Positions 42,688-51,534 of a DNA stretch of 64,000 bases are shown here, piece after piece. Under the pieces are notes generated by a model. The model was not told where the DNA came from. It saw only the letters and a list, made by a program, of their open reading frames with translations, and did no database searches. The DNA is taken from assembly GCA_036774405.1 (NCBI GenBank), contig DAIPBO010000001.1:62001-126000 (forward strand), read 5' to 3'. Source of the DNA: JAAYDS01 sp012729155. Lineage in GTDB: Bacteria > Chloroflexota > Anaerolineae > UBA1429. The first letter of the stretch is position 1; every line of letters begins with the position of its first letter. The translations under genes and the position numbers were made by a program.

Positions 42688-43098
42688 TCAGGCGTGATAA
42701 TGCTCATCGCGTATGGCTTTGAGCCGACGCAGTGCCGCCAGCAGGCAGCCGCTGTCAAAAGAGCTGCCCAGATGGCCCTCGTCCATGCGCTCGCTACGAA
42801 CGCACACCGTGAGCAGGCGGCGTATCGTATTCAGGTCAGCCTCATCGAGCAGCTCGGGGTTGGCGTGAAAGCGCTCGGCGGCCGGGCTCCAGCTGAGCCA
42901 GTCGCCGCTCTGCAGAATGCCCTGCTCATACAGCAGGTCGATAAACTCGCGGGCTTCGGGACTGTAGCGAAAGTGCGGGATAGCGCTCCCCCCGCTCACC
43001 CAGCGGCCAAACTCAAAGCCATCGTGCTCAAAAAGGGGCAGAAAAGCCACCACCGCGTCTAGCTGTTGCTGAGACAGGCCGAGATCCGATTCAGGCAT
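42688..43098 (-). CDS. DUF6508-like small protein
   Basis: 136 residues from ATG 43098 (GGGAGA upstream; a start six codons earlier has no site). Helical and soluble, with aromatic and acidic residues (LSQQQLDAVVAFLPLFEHDGFEFGRWV, REFIDLLYEQGIL, LLTVCVRSERMDEGHL). The length and the FEFGRW and VRSERMDEGHL segments recall DUF6508, a family of unknown function; I am only moderately sure. It is followed by the terminator at 42641. Confidence 0.7.
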   Translation of the reverse strand: MPESDLGLSQQQLDAVVAFLPLFEHDGFEFGRWVSGGSAIPHFRYSPEAREFIDLLYEQGILQSGDWLSWSPAAERFHANPELLDEADLNTIRRLLTVCVRSERMDEGHLGSSFDSGCLLAALRRLKAIRDEHYHA

Positions 43099-43208
43099 AT
43101 GCTCATCTCTCCCCATGGCGATCGGCGATAGTTTGTGAAGGACAGCACAAACTGTTATTCATTATCCTCGCCCGTGGAGCAGTCGTCAAGTCGTCGGTGG
43201 AGATCCGC

Positions 43209-43544
43209 TCAGTTGCTCTCGGGGGTGACGTCGAACCAGATGCGATGCTCGCGCTCGTCGGCGCTGATCACGACCAGACACTCGTACCGACGGTCACCGC
43301 GTCGCTCGTTCTCGGTGCGGCCCAGCCGCCAGTTCCGCCCAAAACAACAGCGGGCATAGCGCAGCATCAGATCATACTTCTCAGGCTGCTGCGCGGCCTG
43401 TCGCAAAGGGATAGCCGTCTCAGGAGAGCGGCCGCCCACGTCGGCGCAATCGATAGTGAGCAGTTGTTGGGCCAGCCACCAGCGCAGACGCGCTGTCGCG
43501 CGTATCCTTGTGCGGTTCAGACTCGAGCCTACACTCTCCAACAT
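43209..43544 (-). CDS. Hypothetical protein
   Basis: 111 residues. A basic N-terminal helix (LNRTRIRATARLRWWLAQQLL) and a beta-rich C-terminus (GDRRYECLVVISADEREHRIWFDVTPESN) suggest a small single-domain protein. AAGGAT lies six bases before the ATG, 15 bases after the AGE epimerase stop, so it is likely co-transcribed with that gene. I recognise no family. Confidence 0.6.
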   Translation of the reverse strand: MLESVGSSLNRTRIRATARLRWWLAQQLLTIDCADVGGRSPETAIPLRQAAQQPEKYDLMLRYARCCFGRNWRLGRTENERRGDRRYECLVVISADEREHRIWFDVTPESN

Positions 43545-43559
43545 CGTCAGATCCTTTCG

Positions 43560-44873
43560 CTAACTGCCAGAGCCAGGGGTAGTGGTGAGGTCTCGACCTT
43601 TGCGACGCCCTGGCGCCAGCGCTTTTTCGAGCTTGGACACCGTCAATACCATGCTGCGTACGGTGTGGTAGCAGATCTTCCACTCGTGCCCGGCATAGTC
43701 CCACAGCACGTTGCCCGCCTCGTCTAGCAGCGGGAACCATTCACCTATCGGCCAGTTTATCATCTTTCCAAAGACAAAGGTGTGAACATTGCGGAAAGCA
43801 GAAAGAAAGGCTGCCTCGCCGGTCAGCAAATAGGCGTCCAGAAAGCCGACCAGCGCCTCGGCCTGTTGCCAGAACTCTTTATTGCGTTCGGTGGGGCCGC
43901 CAGAGCGCTGCCCCTCGACCCAAAGGCCACCATGCCCCCAGTCTACGCCATGCTCGAGTGTATGGCGCATTGTGCGTACTGCGCGGCAGCTTTGCGCCTG
44001 CCGCTCACGTCCCAGGATATCGAGGGCATGCAGATAGAGCCAGGCGAGTTCGATGTTGTGTCCGTACGATGTGATCTCGGGCGACTTGTCGCCAGCGAAA
44101 CGATCCGAGCCCCACACGGTCTCAAGCTCGACGTTAGCGATCGGTGTCCAGTCTGTCCGAAACATGCTGATGCCGGCGCCTGTGGTAGGTTCCACCATGC
44201 GCGTCCATAGCAGCTCAGCCACCTCGTCGAGGGCGGTGCGGTGTTGCGGAGCACCGGTCAGCTCATAGAGGGTGGTGAAGGCCTCCATCAGGTGCATGTG
44301 CACGTCGAGCGACTTGTGTAGTGGCTGATCTCCCCGTGCTCGCCTGGGGCGCCAGTCGCGACCAAAGTGCTCGACATAGCCACCATGCAGGTCATCGCGG
44401 CAGCGCGCCTGCATCAGGTCGAACAAACGCACCGCCTCATCGGCAGGTTGCTGCTCACCGGTCAGCAGGGCCAGCTCGGCAAGAGCATAGATGACGAACG
44501 ATTGCCCATAGAGCACCTTGCTGTCATCGACGGCATTGCCGCGCTGGTCGACGATCCAGTAAAAGCCACCCTGTTCCAGATCGCGGCAGTGGTCGAGCAA
44601 AAAGGCGAGCCCTCCAGCGAGCTGTTCTTCGGCATTTGCCCAGATCAGCCCCTGGCGGCGGACAAAGGCGATGGTGAACAGGCTCCGCGCCTGGCAGAGC
44701 AATGTTTTGACGTCTGACGGCGTGCGCTCGCCATGGCGATTATAGTTGGTCTGAAAACCACCGTACTGTGGCTCATAGATGCGCTCGGCCCAGAAGGGGA
44801 TCAGCCGCTCGGTGAGATAGGAGCGGGTCTGTTGCAGCACCTGGTCCAACGACAGCTCTTGCCAGTCGATCAT
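43560..44873 (-). CDS. AGE-family epimerase/isomerase
   Basis: 437 residues forming an (alpha/alpha)6 barrel of the N-acylglucosamine 2-epimerase family, which also includes cellobiose and mannose isomerases. Catalytic residues are recognisable: Arg/His in the FGRDWRPRRARGDQPLHKSLDVHMHLMEA segment, His in GHNIELAWLYLHA and His in EWKICYHTVRSM. It isomerises a sugar at C2. It seems to be leaderless: a TCGACA/CATAAT promoter places the start on the A of the ATG, and no ribosome site is seen. A hypothetical gene follows. Confidence 0.9.
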   Translation of the reverse strand: MIDWQELSLDQVLQQTRSYLTERLIPFWAERIYEPQYGGFQTNYNRHGERTPSDVKTLLCQARSLFTIAFVRRQGLIWANAEEQLAGGLAFLLDHCRDLEQGGFYWIVDQRGNAVDDSKVLYGQSFVIYALAELALLTGEQQPADEAVRLFDLMQARCRDDLHGGYVEHFGRDWRPRRARGDQPLHKSLDVHMHLMEAFTTLYELTGAPQHRTALDEVAELLWTRMVEPTTGAGISMFRTDWTPIANVELETVWGSDRFAGDKSPEITSYGHNIELAWLYLHALDILGRERQAQSCRAVRTMRHTLEHGVDWGHGGLWVEGQRSGGPTERNKEFWQQAEALVGFLDAYLLTGEAAFLSAFRNVHTFVFGKMINWPIGEWFPLLDEAGNVLWDYAGHEWKICYHTVRSMVLTVSKLEKALAPGRRKGRDLTTTPGSGS

Positions 44874-44879
44874 GCGTGC

Positions 44880-44908
44880 ATTATGGCAGGCAGTGAACGT
44901 CCTGTCGA
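44880..44908 (-). promoter_or_regulatory. Promoter of the leaderless AGE gene
   Basis: On the minus strand TCGACA (44908-44903), 17 bases, CATAAT (44885-44880). Six bases then separate the -10 from the ATG at 44873, so the expected first base is the A of ATG. Confidence 0.65.
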
Positions 44909-45054
44909 CTCACAGCTCGCCGCTCGGCCTGAGGTGTCATTGGCACGGTAGCAGGGCGCGCAAGCCACGGCACCGCTCAGGCCGAGCGATAGCGCCGTTT
45001 CCCTCAGAGCGTAGAGCGTTCTACAATGCGGGCATCATCTTTTGGAGGCATGCC

Positions 45055-46362
45055 ATGCCGCTCACAGCTCCGCTTGCTCGCGCCTACCCGCCTGTCGACG
45101 CCTACCGCCAACGCATCTTGCCCTTGAGGCAGCGCGTCGATGTGGTCAACGCCTGGCTGCGCGATCGCTTGGACAACTACCTGCCAGAGTTGATGGCCCG
45201 TGAGGGGATCGATCTCTGGGTGGTCAACACACGCGAGTACAACGAAGACCCGATCATTATGACACTCATGCCCGCGCCGGCCATGAGCGCGCGACGACGC
45301 ACCATTCTGGTGTTTGCGCGCAATGCCGACGGCACCGTCGATCGTTTGGCTGTGGGGCGCTATGGGCAAAAGGGCTATTACGAACGGGTGTGGGACCCTG
45401 CCGTCGAGGAGCAGTATGCTTGCCTGGCGAGGGTCATCAGCGAGCGTAACCCACAGCGCATCGCCATCAACACCTCGTCGACGTTTGCCTTTGGTGACGG
45501 TTTGAGCCACAGCGACCATGACGAGATGGCCGCTGCGTTGGGGCCCGAGCTTATGGCGCGCACCTGCAGCGCCGAACGGCTCTGCGTGGGGTGGCTCGAA
45601 CATCGCACCGCTGCCGAGCTGAACGTGTACCCCGGAATCATCGAGATGGGCCATGCACTCATCGCTGAGGCCTACTCGACCCGTGTGATCCAGCCTGGCA
45701 TCACTACTACCGAAGATGTGGTCTGGTGGATGATGCAGAAAATGAGCGATCTGGGGTTGCGGCCCTGGTTCCCGCCGTCGGTCGACATTCAGGCGCCCGG
45801 CGAGGGGTTTTCGATGGACTTTTCAGAGCACAAGACGCCGCGAGAACTGATTCTTCCGGGTGATGTGCTGCACTGCGATGTCGGGTTCAACTATCTTGGT
45901 CTCTGCAGCGATCAGCAACAGCTGGCCTATGTGCTCAAGCCGGGCGAGAGCGATGCCCCAGAGGGCCTGCGCGCCGCCCTGGCTCAAGGCAACCGCCTGC
46001 AAGACCACCTCTTTGCAGCGATGCGCGTGGGGCAGACGGGCAACCAGGCGCTGCTCGAGGCGCTCGAAGCGGCGCGTGCCGAGGGGCTCAATCCCCAGAT
46101 CTATACCCACCCCATCGGTTACCATGGTCACGCCGCTGGCCCCACCATCGGTCTCTGGGATCAGCAACAGGGCGTGCCTGGCAATGGTGACTATCCCTTG
46201 TTCGACCACACCGCCTACAGCATCGAGCTGAATGTGCGGACTACCGTGCCCGAGTGGAACGACCAACCGTTTGCCGTGATGCTCGAAGAAGAGGCTGCCC
46301 TGGTCGATGGCGCCATGCGCTGGCTTGATGGGCACCAGGAGAGCTGGCATCTCATCGGGTAA
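45055..46362 (+). CDS. M24-family peptidase, third copy
   Basis: 435 residues from ATG 45055, with TTTGGAGG upstream; a longer frame runs back to 44872. M24 ligands are present: Asp275, Asp286, His359 (YHGHAAGP), Glu391 and Glu411/412. The N-terminal half is longer than in the two copies near 3.5 and 8.7 kb, and the His and Glu motifs differ from HALGH, so this is a distant family member. It may act on creatine-like or X-Pro substrates. A TACAAT box at 45022-45027 could be its -10, with a poor -35. Confidence 0.88.
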   Translation: MPLTAPLARAYPPVDAYRQRILPLRQRVDVVNAWLRDRLDNYLPELMAREGIDLWVVNTREYNEDPIIMTLMPAPAMSARRRTILVFARNADGTVDRLAVGRYGQKGYYERVWDPAVEEQYACLARVISERNPQRIAINTSSTFAFGDGLSHSDHDEMAAALGPELMARTCSAERLCVGWLEHRTAAELNVYPGIIEMGHALIAEAYSTRVIQPGITTTEDVVWWMMQKMSDLGLRPWFPPSVDIQAPGEGFSMDFSEHKTPRELILPGDVLHCDVGFNYLGLCSDQQQLAYVLKPGESDAPEGLRAALAQGNRLQDHLFAAMRVGQTGNQALLEALEAARAEGLNPQIYTHPIGYHGHAAGPTIGLWDQQQGVPGNGDYPLFDHTAYSIELNVRTTVPEWNDQPFAVMLEEEAALVDGAMRWLDGHQESWHLIG

Positions 46363-46379
46363 CGTGGTGCGGACCTGAA

Positions 46380-46405
46380 AAGCGGCGGCCGTAAGGCCGC
46401 CGCTT
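46380..46405. terminator. Bidirectional terminator hairpin
   Basis: AAGCGGCGGCC pairs with GGCCGCCGCTT (11 bp, 4-base loop), followed by GTTGA. It lies between the convergent stops of the M24 gene and the propeller lipoprotein gene. Confidence 0.8.
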
Positions 46406-46417
46406 GTTGATCTGCGC

Positions 46418-48424
46418 CTAGTCGAGCAGCGTTGTGTCGACCTGTGAGACCCCTGCGCTGGTGCCAACCCAGAGTACGCCCTGGCCATCGGTTGCCAGAG
46501 CGGTCACCTGCACGCTGGCGGGGCCATCGCTGGCTGCCCAGAGCGTCCAGATGCCATCGGCATAGCGCGCCAGCCCCTCGCCAGAGGCGCCCATCCATAG
46601 CCAGCCCTGATCGTCGAGCAACGCCGTGGGGTTGCCCTCGGGCAGGCCATCGTCTGGTGTGAGCAGCTCCCACGTAGCGCCGTCATAGAGGGCCAGCTGC
46701 CGCTGAGTTGTGCGCGAGGCGCCATAGCCCAGCGCGGCTCCCTCGCCGCTCGCTGCGATGCTCGCAGGCGGCACGGCAGGCAGGCCTGCGTCTGCTCCAA
46801 AGATGGTCCAGCGTTCGCCCTGGTAGCGCGCGATCTCGCCGCGCGAACCAGCCACCCAGACCACCGACTGACCGCTGGCATCACCGCTCGCCGCCACCAG
46901 CGTCAGCGCGTTGGTGGGCAGCCCTTGCTGAGTGGTGAGTGTGCGCCAAGCGTTGCCGTCCCACACCGATAGCCCCTTGAGGGTGGCCACCCACAGCGAG
47001 CCGGTGGCATCGACCGCCAGGCCGGTGATCTGCGCCGATGCGATGCCCTGCCGTTCGTCAATCAGCCGAGCCTCATCGCCCTGTACCTGCCAGAGGCCCT
47101 TGCCGGGCTCTGCCGCCCAAACCAGGCCGTCGGGCGTCTGCGCCAGCGACGATATGTTGGTGGGGCGGGGTTCAGCAGGGCTGCCGACCTCTTGCCACCG
47201 CGCCCCGTTATAGACCGAGAGTGGTCGGCCTCGCGCTGCTGCCCACAGCACGCCGTCCATGTCGTACAGCAGCGCGCGGATATCGTTGCCTGCTGGCCCG
47301 CCGCCCACCTGGTAGGCACGCCAGCCATCGCGTAGCCGCTCATAGATGCCCTGGTCGGTGCCCAGCAGCAGGCGCCCATCGCTCAGGGTGCTAAAGCGTC
47401 TCACCGTCGACACGGGCAAGCCCGATTCGGCGTTCAACTGCTGCCATCTACCGTCCTGAACGAGCCATGCGCTGGCCTTCTCGGTGCCCAGCCAGAGCTG
47501 CCCCTGGGCATCTTGCCAGATGTCGCGGATGGCGTACATGGCTTGCCCTGGAAAGGCGTATGGCCTGAACGTCTCGCCGTCAAAGCCCACCAGGTCAAAG
47601 GCGGTGCCCAACCAGAGCTGTCCATCACCAGTGGCCTCGATAGCCAGAACGCCATTGCCCGTCACCGACTTGTCTGTGAACACCTGCCACGTCTCGCCGT
47701 CGAGCCGCGCCAGGCCCATGCCGCCGAACCAGACACGCCCCAGCGCATCCTCATACAGGCTGTAGACGTTGTTAGCCCACGCCTCCGTGCTAAAGTGCAG
47801 TGGCTGCCATGTCTCGCCGTTGTAAAGTATGGCCCCGGCGCCCAGAGTGCCCACCCAGAGGCGCCCTTGCCGATCAGCGAGCAGCGCCTGAATGTCAGCG
47901 CTGCCGAGCACGGCCGTGCCCAGATGACCCACCACGCGCTCTTCCTCATAGCGGGCCAGACCAGCCGAAGTGCCGATCCAGATGGCGCCGTCAGGTGTTT
48001 GGGCCAGGGCGCGGGCGTCGTTGGCTGGCAGTCCATCCTCAACGCGCAGGGTGGTATGGCTGCCACTGGCCAGATTCCACACCACCACGCCGCCGCTCGT
48101 GGCAGCCCATATGCGCCCATCATTGGTTTCGAGCAGGTCGTTCACATCGTCAAGGTTCGAATGCGATGTCCAGGCCACAGGCTCGCGTGTGGGTTCGATG
48201 GTAGGCGCGAGGTTGCTCTCAGGAGCCGCCACAGTAACGGTTGCTGTGGACTCGGCCGTTGCCTCAGTGGGCTGCACCATCGGCATCAGCGTCGCTGCTG
48301 ACGCCACCGTCGGCGCCAGCTCGGCCGTCGCGGTGAGCGGCTGCTGTGGCGTCACGGTAGGCGTTTGCCTGCCACAGGCGCTCAGCAAAATGATGGTCAA
48401 CAGTAGCGCAATCGTTCTCTTCAT
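46418..48424 (-). CDS. Lipoprotein with two-component-regulator-type propeller repeats
   Basis: 668 residues. A lipoprotein signal (MKRTIALLLTIILLSAC) places the lipid Cys at residue 17. A Thr/Ala/Glu-rich linker runs to about residue 85. About 13 repeats of the Reg_prop pattern follow (examples GRIWAATSGGVVVWN, GAIWIGTSAGLARYEE, GRLWVGTLGAGAILYN, GVLWVGTSAGVSQVD), enough for two seven-bladed propellers. The usual kinase domains are absent, so this is an orphan sensor-like protein on the outer face of the membrane. It is coupled to the MazG-like gene by an ATGA overlap. Ligand unknown. Confidence 0.87.
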   Translation of the reverse strand: MKRTIALLLTIILLSACGRQTPTVTPQQPLTATAELAPTVASAATLMPMVQPTEATAESTATVTVAAPESNLAPTIEPTREPVAWTSHSNLDDVNDLLETNDGRIWAATSGGVVVWNLASGSHTTLRVEDGLPANDARALAQTPDGAIWIGTSAGLARYEEERVVGHLGTAVLGSADIQALLADRQGRLWVGTLGAGAILYNGETWQPLHFSTEAWANNVYSLYEDALGRVWFGGMGLARLDGETWQVFTDKSVTGNGVLAIEATGDGQLWLGTAFDLVGFDGETFRPYAFPGQAMYAIRDIWQDAQGQLWLGTEKASAWLVQDGRWQQLNAESGLPVSTVRRFSTLSDGRLLLGTDQGIYERLRDGWRAYQVGGGPAGNDIRALLYDMDGVLWAAARGRPLSVYNGARWQEVGSPAEPRPTNISSLAQTPDGLVWAAEPGKGLWQVQGDEARLIDERQGIASAQITGLAVDATGSLWVATLKGLSVWDGNAWRTLTTQQGLPTNALTLVAASGDASGQSVVWVAGSRGEIARYQGERWTIFGADAGLPAVPPASIAASGEGAALGYGASRTTQRQLALYDGATWELLTPDDGLPEGNPTALLDDQGWLWMGASGEGLARYADGIWTLWAASDGPASVQVTALATDGQGVLWVGTSAGVSQVDTTLLD

Positions 48425-48813
48425 GCCTGTGACTCTGCCTGACCTTTACACTCGGCTGTCTGGGTCTGGTCGCCGCTGCCCCATGGCAGGCCTGGCGGAA
48501 AGCGCAGTGCATTGCGCGCCATCTTGGTGCGAAAGGCCTCACTCAAGTCGATGCCGGCAACGTTGGCAAACTGCAGCAGGTAGATGAGTACGTCGGCCAC
48601 TTCAGCCGCCACCTCGGCACGCACCGCCTCATCCTCTACAAGCGCGAGCGATTCGGCACGATCGAGCCACTGAAAGTGTTCTAGCAGCTCTGCGGCCTCA
48701 ATGGCTACCGAGGCCGACAGGCTCTTGAGATCGTGATTGCGAGACCAGTCACGGGCTGCCACGAAATCGGCGATGTACTGCTTGAGTTCGGCAAAGGTCG
48801 TCGTTTCGTCCAT
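48421..48813 (-). CDS. MazG-like nucleotide pyrophosphohydrolase
   Basis: 130 residues from ATG 48813 (a GTG lies one codon earlier; AGG is five bases upstream of the ATG). The MazG/RS21-C6 metal site is visible: SASVAIEAAELLEHFQW with paired Glu, then EVAAEVADVLIYLLQFANV with Glu and Asp. It hydrolyses (d)NTPs to monophosphate and pyrophosphate, usually as house cleaning. The Gly/Gln-rich tail is not conserved. It is coupled to the propeller lipoprotein and follows the pyruvate-kinase-C-like gene by seven bases, so all three share a transcript. Confidence 0.85.
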   Translation of the reverse strand: MDETTTFAELKQYIADFVAARDWSRNHDLKSLSASVAIEAAELLEHFQWLDRAESLALVEDEAVRAEVAAEVADVLIYLLQFANVAGIDLSEAFRTKMARNALRFPPGLPWGSGDQTQTAECKGQAESQA

Positions 48814-48819
48814 CACGGC

Positions 48820-49392
48820 CTAGCCAAGGCGCGGTTTGGCAAGGATCTCGCGCACTCTCAGATCCAGGTAGGTGCGCGGATAGGCAGGCAGGCAGACGAT
48901 GGCCGTATCGGCGCCCTCGCTGCTGCCGGCAATGCCGATGACCTCCTGCTCCATATCCAGCAGGCCTGCCTCGGCGGCCATGAGAATGCACTCGACCGCG
49001 ACCTTCATCCCCTGGCAAAAAGTGTACAGCGTCTGCCGTACGATCTCTTCGGGGGCGCGTCCGCCGTGTTTCTCGCTAAAGGCAGAGCCGATTCCATCGC
49101 CCAGGGCGTGGATGCCTGTAACCACCTGCACACCGGCCGCCTCAACCTTGGCGCGCTCCTGCGGCGTCATACACCAGCCCAGCGAGTCCCAACCATGGCC
49201 GATGGACACGGCGATAACCTTGATGCTATGAGGGCCAAAGCGAGTCGCTGCCTCCAGGGCAGTGCCTCCGTGCGATGAAGCCACCACCACCTGCTTGATG
49301 CCCAGAGCCAGGGCACGCTTCAGGGCGTGATCGAGCGTGGCGGCTGTGTTCTGCGGGCCACCCTCCTCAAAGCATAGTGTCTCTAGTTTCAT
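48820..49392 (-). CDS. Stand-alone pyruvate kinase alpha/beta-domain protein
   Basis: 190 residues from ATG 49392, with GAGGAGG five bases upstream. It matches the pyruvate kinase C-terminal domain alone (FEEGGPQNTAATLDHALKRALALGIKQVVVASSHGGTALEAA), a fold that binds phosphates allosterically in the full enzyme. The catalytic barrel is missing, so the gene does not encode a pyruvate kinase. Single-domain relatives occur in other prokaryotes, and their role is not settled. It is co-transcribed with the MazG-like gene. Confidence 0.82.
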   Translation of the reverse strand: MKLETLCFEEGGPQNTAATLDHALKRALALGIKQVVVASSHGGTALEAATRFGPHSIKVIAVSIGHGWDSLGWCMTPQERAKVEAAGVQVVTGIHALGDGIGSAFSEKHGGRAPEEIVRQTLYTFCQGMKVAVECILMAAEAGLLDMEQEVIGIAGSSEGADTAIVCLPAYPRTYLDLRVREILAKPRLG

Positions 49393-49408
49393 CTTTGCCT
49401 CCTCGTGA

Positions 49409-50512
49409 CTATACGCCGATGACCGATTCGGGCAGAGCATACCACGGCGTCTGCAGGCTCACCAACCGCCGCTCTCCCTCGCGCGACAGTGGCGCCAGCA
49501 TGGCCGCTTCACGCCCGATCTCGTACCAGCCATCTCCTGAGATGAGGCGACCCAGCGCCTTGTCGCTCTCGGGCACCAGGATGCGTGCTTCGGCGTCGTC
49601 GGGCAGGCACTGCAGCAGGGCTCGGGTCCGCTCGAGACCGGGCCCACCGGGTTCCCAAGCCAGATCGGTGACCACGAGCGAGCGGCTGCGCTCACCGATG
49701 ACCGGTGCGGCGCATAGATTCACAGCCGCCACGACAGCCTCATCGATCTCACAGAACAGTGTTTCTGACGGCAAGACGGCCGGGCGTTCGGCCCGCCGCC
49801 AGCGCCACAGCGTCTCATCGAGCGGCACATAGCCCTCGTGGGCGCCATAGACATGGTTCCAGAAGGTCAGCAGGCGGGCGGCATCACTGGTGCTGGCCGA
49901 GCGGACATCGCCAGCNNNNNNNNNNNNNNNNNNNNNNNNNNNNNNNNNNNNNNNNNNNNNNNNNNNNNNNNNNNNNNNNNNNNNNNNNNNNNNNNNNNNN
50001 NNNNNNNNNNNNNNNCGCGCCAGACTTGCGCCCCGACGCGCCAGAACTCGGATGTGCTCCACGGGCATAAAGCCCAGTGTCTGGTAGAACCGATAGGGCA
50101 TCGAGCCGGGCACCGTGAACAGCAGCGCTGCGTCAGCGCCCGCCCGTCGCGCCGCCTCGAGCGCGGCGGCAAGCACGCGACGCGCTAGACCATGCCTGCG
50201 ATACTCCGGGTCGGTCATCACCGTGTCTACCAGGGCCACCGGCGCGAGCTGCCCGCCGAGGCGCATCTGTTCGAGGGTGATATAGACGCTGCTCACCAGC
50301 TGGCCGTCGGCCGTCAGGGCGCCCATCGATAGATCGCGGCGCATGCGCGGGCGGGCCAGATACCAGTTGATCTTGCCTTCGCTGGGCAGGGTGACACCGG
50401 CATAGCCGGCAAAGGCCACACTGGCCAACCGTAGCGCCTGTGCGGGCAGATGGCCCACTTGCGTGTGCGGCGCGATGGTGAACTCGGCAGACCGACAGCG
50501 ACGATCAGCCAT
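49409..50512 (-). CDS. GNAT acetyltransferase interrupted by an assembly gap
   Basis: About 367 residues counting the N run. The start is at ATG 50512, which overlaps the stop of the BNR gene by eight bases. The first half has a GNAT acetyl-CoA loop (TDPEYRRHGLARRVLAAAL). The part after the gap carries TFWNHVYGAHEGYVPLDETLW and a second GNAT-like half (VVTDLAWEPGGPGLERTRALL). Both sides are in the same frame across 100 N, but the true length is unknown. It may be a two-domain GNAT. Function unknown. Confidence 0.7.
   Translation of the reverse strand: MADRRCRSAEFTIAPHTQVGHLPAQALRLASVAFAGYAGVTLPSEGKINWYLARPRMRRDLSMGALTADGQLVSSVYITLEQMRLGGQLAPVALVDTVMTDPEYRRHGLARRVLAAALEAARRAGADAALLFTVPGSMPYRFYQTLGFMPVEHIRVLARRGASLAXXXXXXXXXXXXXXXXXXXXXXXXXXXXXXXXXXAGDVRSASTSDAARLLTFWNHVYGAHEGYVPLDETLWRWRRAERPAVLPSETLFCEIDEAVVAAVNLCAAPVIGERSRSLVVTDLAWEPGGPGLERTRALLQCLPDDAEARILVPESDKALGRLISGDGWYEIGREAAMLAPLSREGERRLVSLQTPWYALPESVIGV
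49916..50015. other. Assembly gap of 100 N
   Basis: Exactly 100 unknown bases join two contigs, the usual placeholder for a gap of unknown size. It lies inside the GNAT gene, so the missing codons cannot be read. Confidence 0.99.
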
Positions 50513-51452
50513 AGGCGGCCAGCAGTCGCAGCGGCTGTGGTGCCTGCCAGTAAGGCTTCCACTGTCGCCCTGCAAAACGACCCTGGTACAACTGCTCGCC
50601 TACGATGGCCCAGGCATCGCCGCGGGCGTCAAAGACGACGTGGTGCGTGTCGATGTTGCCGCTGGTTGAGGGCACAAAGCCTTCTACCACCTGCCGCCAG
50701 TTATAGCCGCCATCCTCGGTGCGATAGAGCTGGCCGTGGACATCGTCGCCAGTGGGGCCGTCACTCACCGAGGCGAGCATCACAGCCGGATCTTTGGGGT
50801 GCACGACGATGGCACGGCCGTAGCGGCCGCCGAGACGGTCGCCCACATACACCCAGTTGTCACCACGGTCGCGGCTGATCCAGACGCCATTGGCGGTGTT
50901 GGCATAGACACCCTTGGCTCCACCGGCGCTCACGGCTACCTGGTGTACATCCTGATGCAGGGTGGGCGTCACGGGCTCCCAGATGATGCCGCCATCGGCC
51001 GACCGCATGATGCTGCCCACATGAATATCGGCATACACCCAGCCGTCGCTGGTCACCGCCAGTGAGCGCACCGCCGGCGGCCCGCCCCATGGCGTATGCC
51101 ATTGTGCACGTGCCGGCAGACGATCGAACGACATGCTGGCGCGCGGTTCGCTGACGCCAGGCAAGAGGCGGTAGATGCGTGGTGGCTCTGTGCCCAGGAT
51201 GAGCGTCAGCGGCTGCTCTTGCAGGATGGCCACCGCCGTGATCATTTCCTCGATGCCGCTGGCCAGCTGGGCCGTGTCATCGCCCGACTGAACCAGCAGC
51301 GCGTTGTCGGCCGTCACAAACACGCGATGCCGCCGGCCTTCGGCCGCCAGGCGCAAGGAATGCCCCTTGGCCACCATCGCAGGCAGGGTTGGCGGTGGGC
51401 CTTGGGGGTTAAGCGGCAGATGATAGGCCGCATTGGGTGCGATGATGAGCAT
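50505..51452 (-). CDS. BNR/Asp-box propeller protein
   Basis: 315 residues, no signal peptide. Asp-box repeats SADGGIIWEPV, SRDRGDNWVYVG and TEDGGYNWRQVV, with Trp-rich strands between, match sialidase/VPS10-type propellers. It lacks the residues I would expect of an active sialidase. The domain may bind sugar or protein. It overlaps the downstream GNAT gene by eight bases and so is co-translated with it. It is distinct in sequence from the BNR protein at 13068. Confidence 0.8.
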   Translation of the reverse strand: MLIIAPNAAYHLPLNPQGPPPTLPAMVAKGHSLRLAAEGRRHRVFVTADNALLVQSGDDTAQLASGIEEMITAVAILQEQPLTLILGTEPPRIYRLLPGVSEPRASMSFDRLPARAQWHTPWGGPPAVRSLAVTSDGWVYADIHVGSIMRSADGGIIWEPVTPTLHQDVHQVAVSAGGAKGVYANTANGVWISRDRGDNWVYVGDRLGGRYGRAIVVHPKDPAVMLASVSDGPTGDDVHGQLYRTEDGGYNWRQVVEGFVPSTSGNIDTHHVVFDARGDAWAIVGEQLYQGRFAGRQWKPYWQAPQPLRLLAAYG

Positions 51453-51534
51453 CAGAGCCTTCCTTCCGGCAGGTTAGTGTCGCGCCGATTCTAGAGAGGC
51501 CGCAGAAGGCTGTCAAAGCGCGGCTCGCGCCGTC

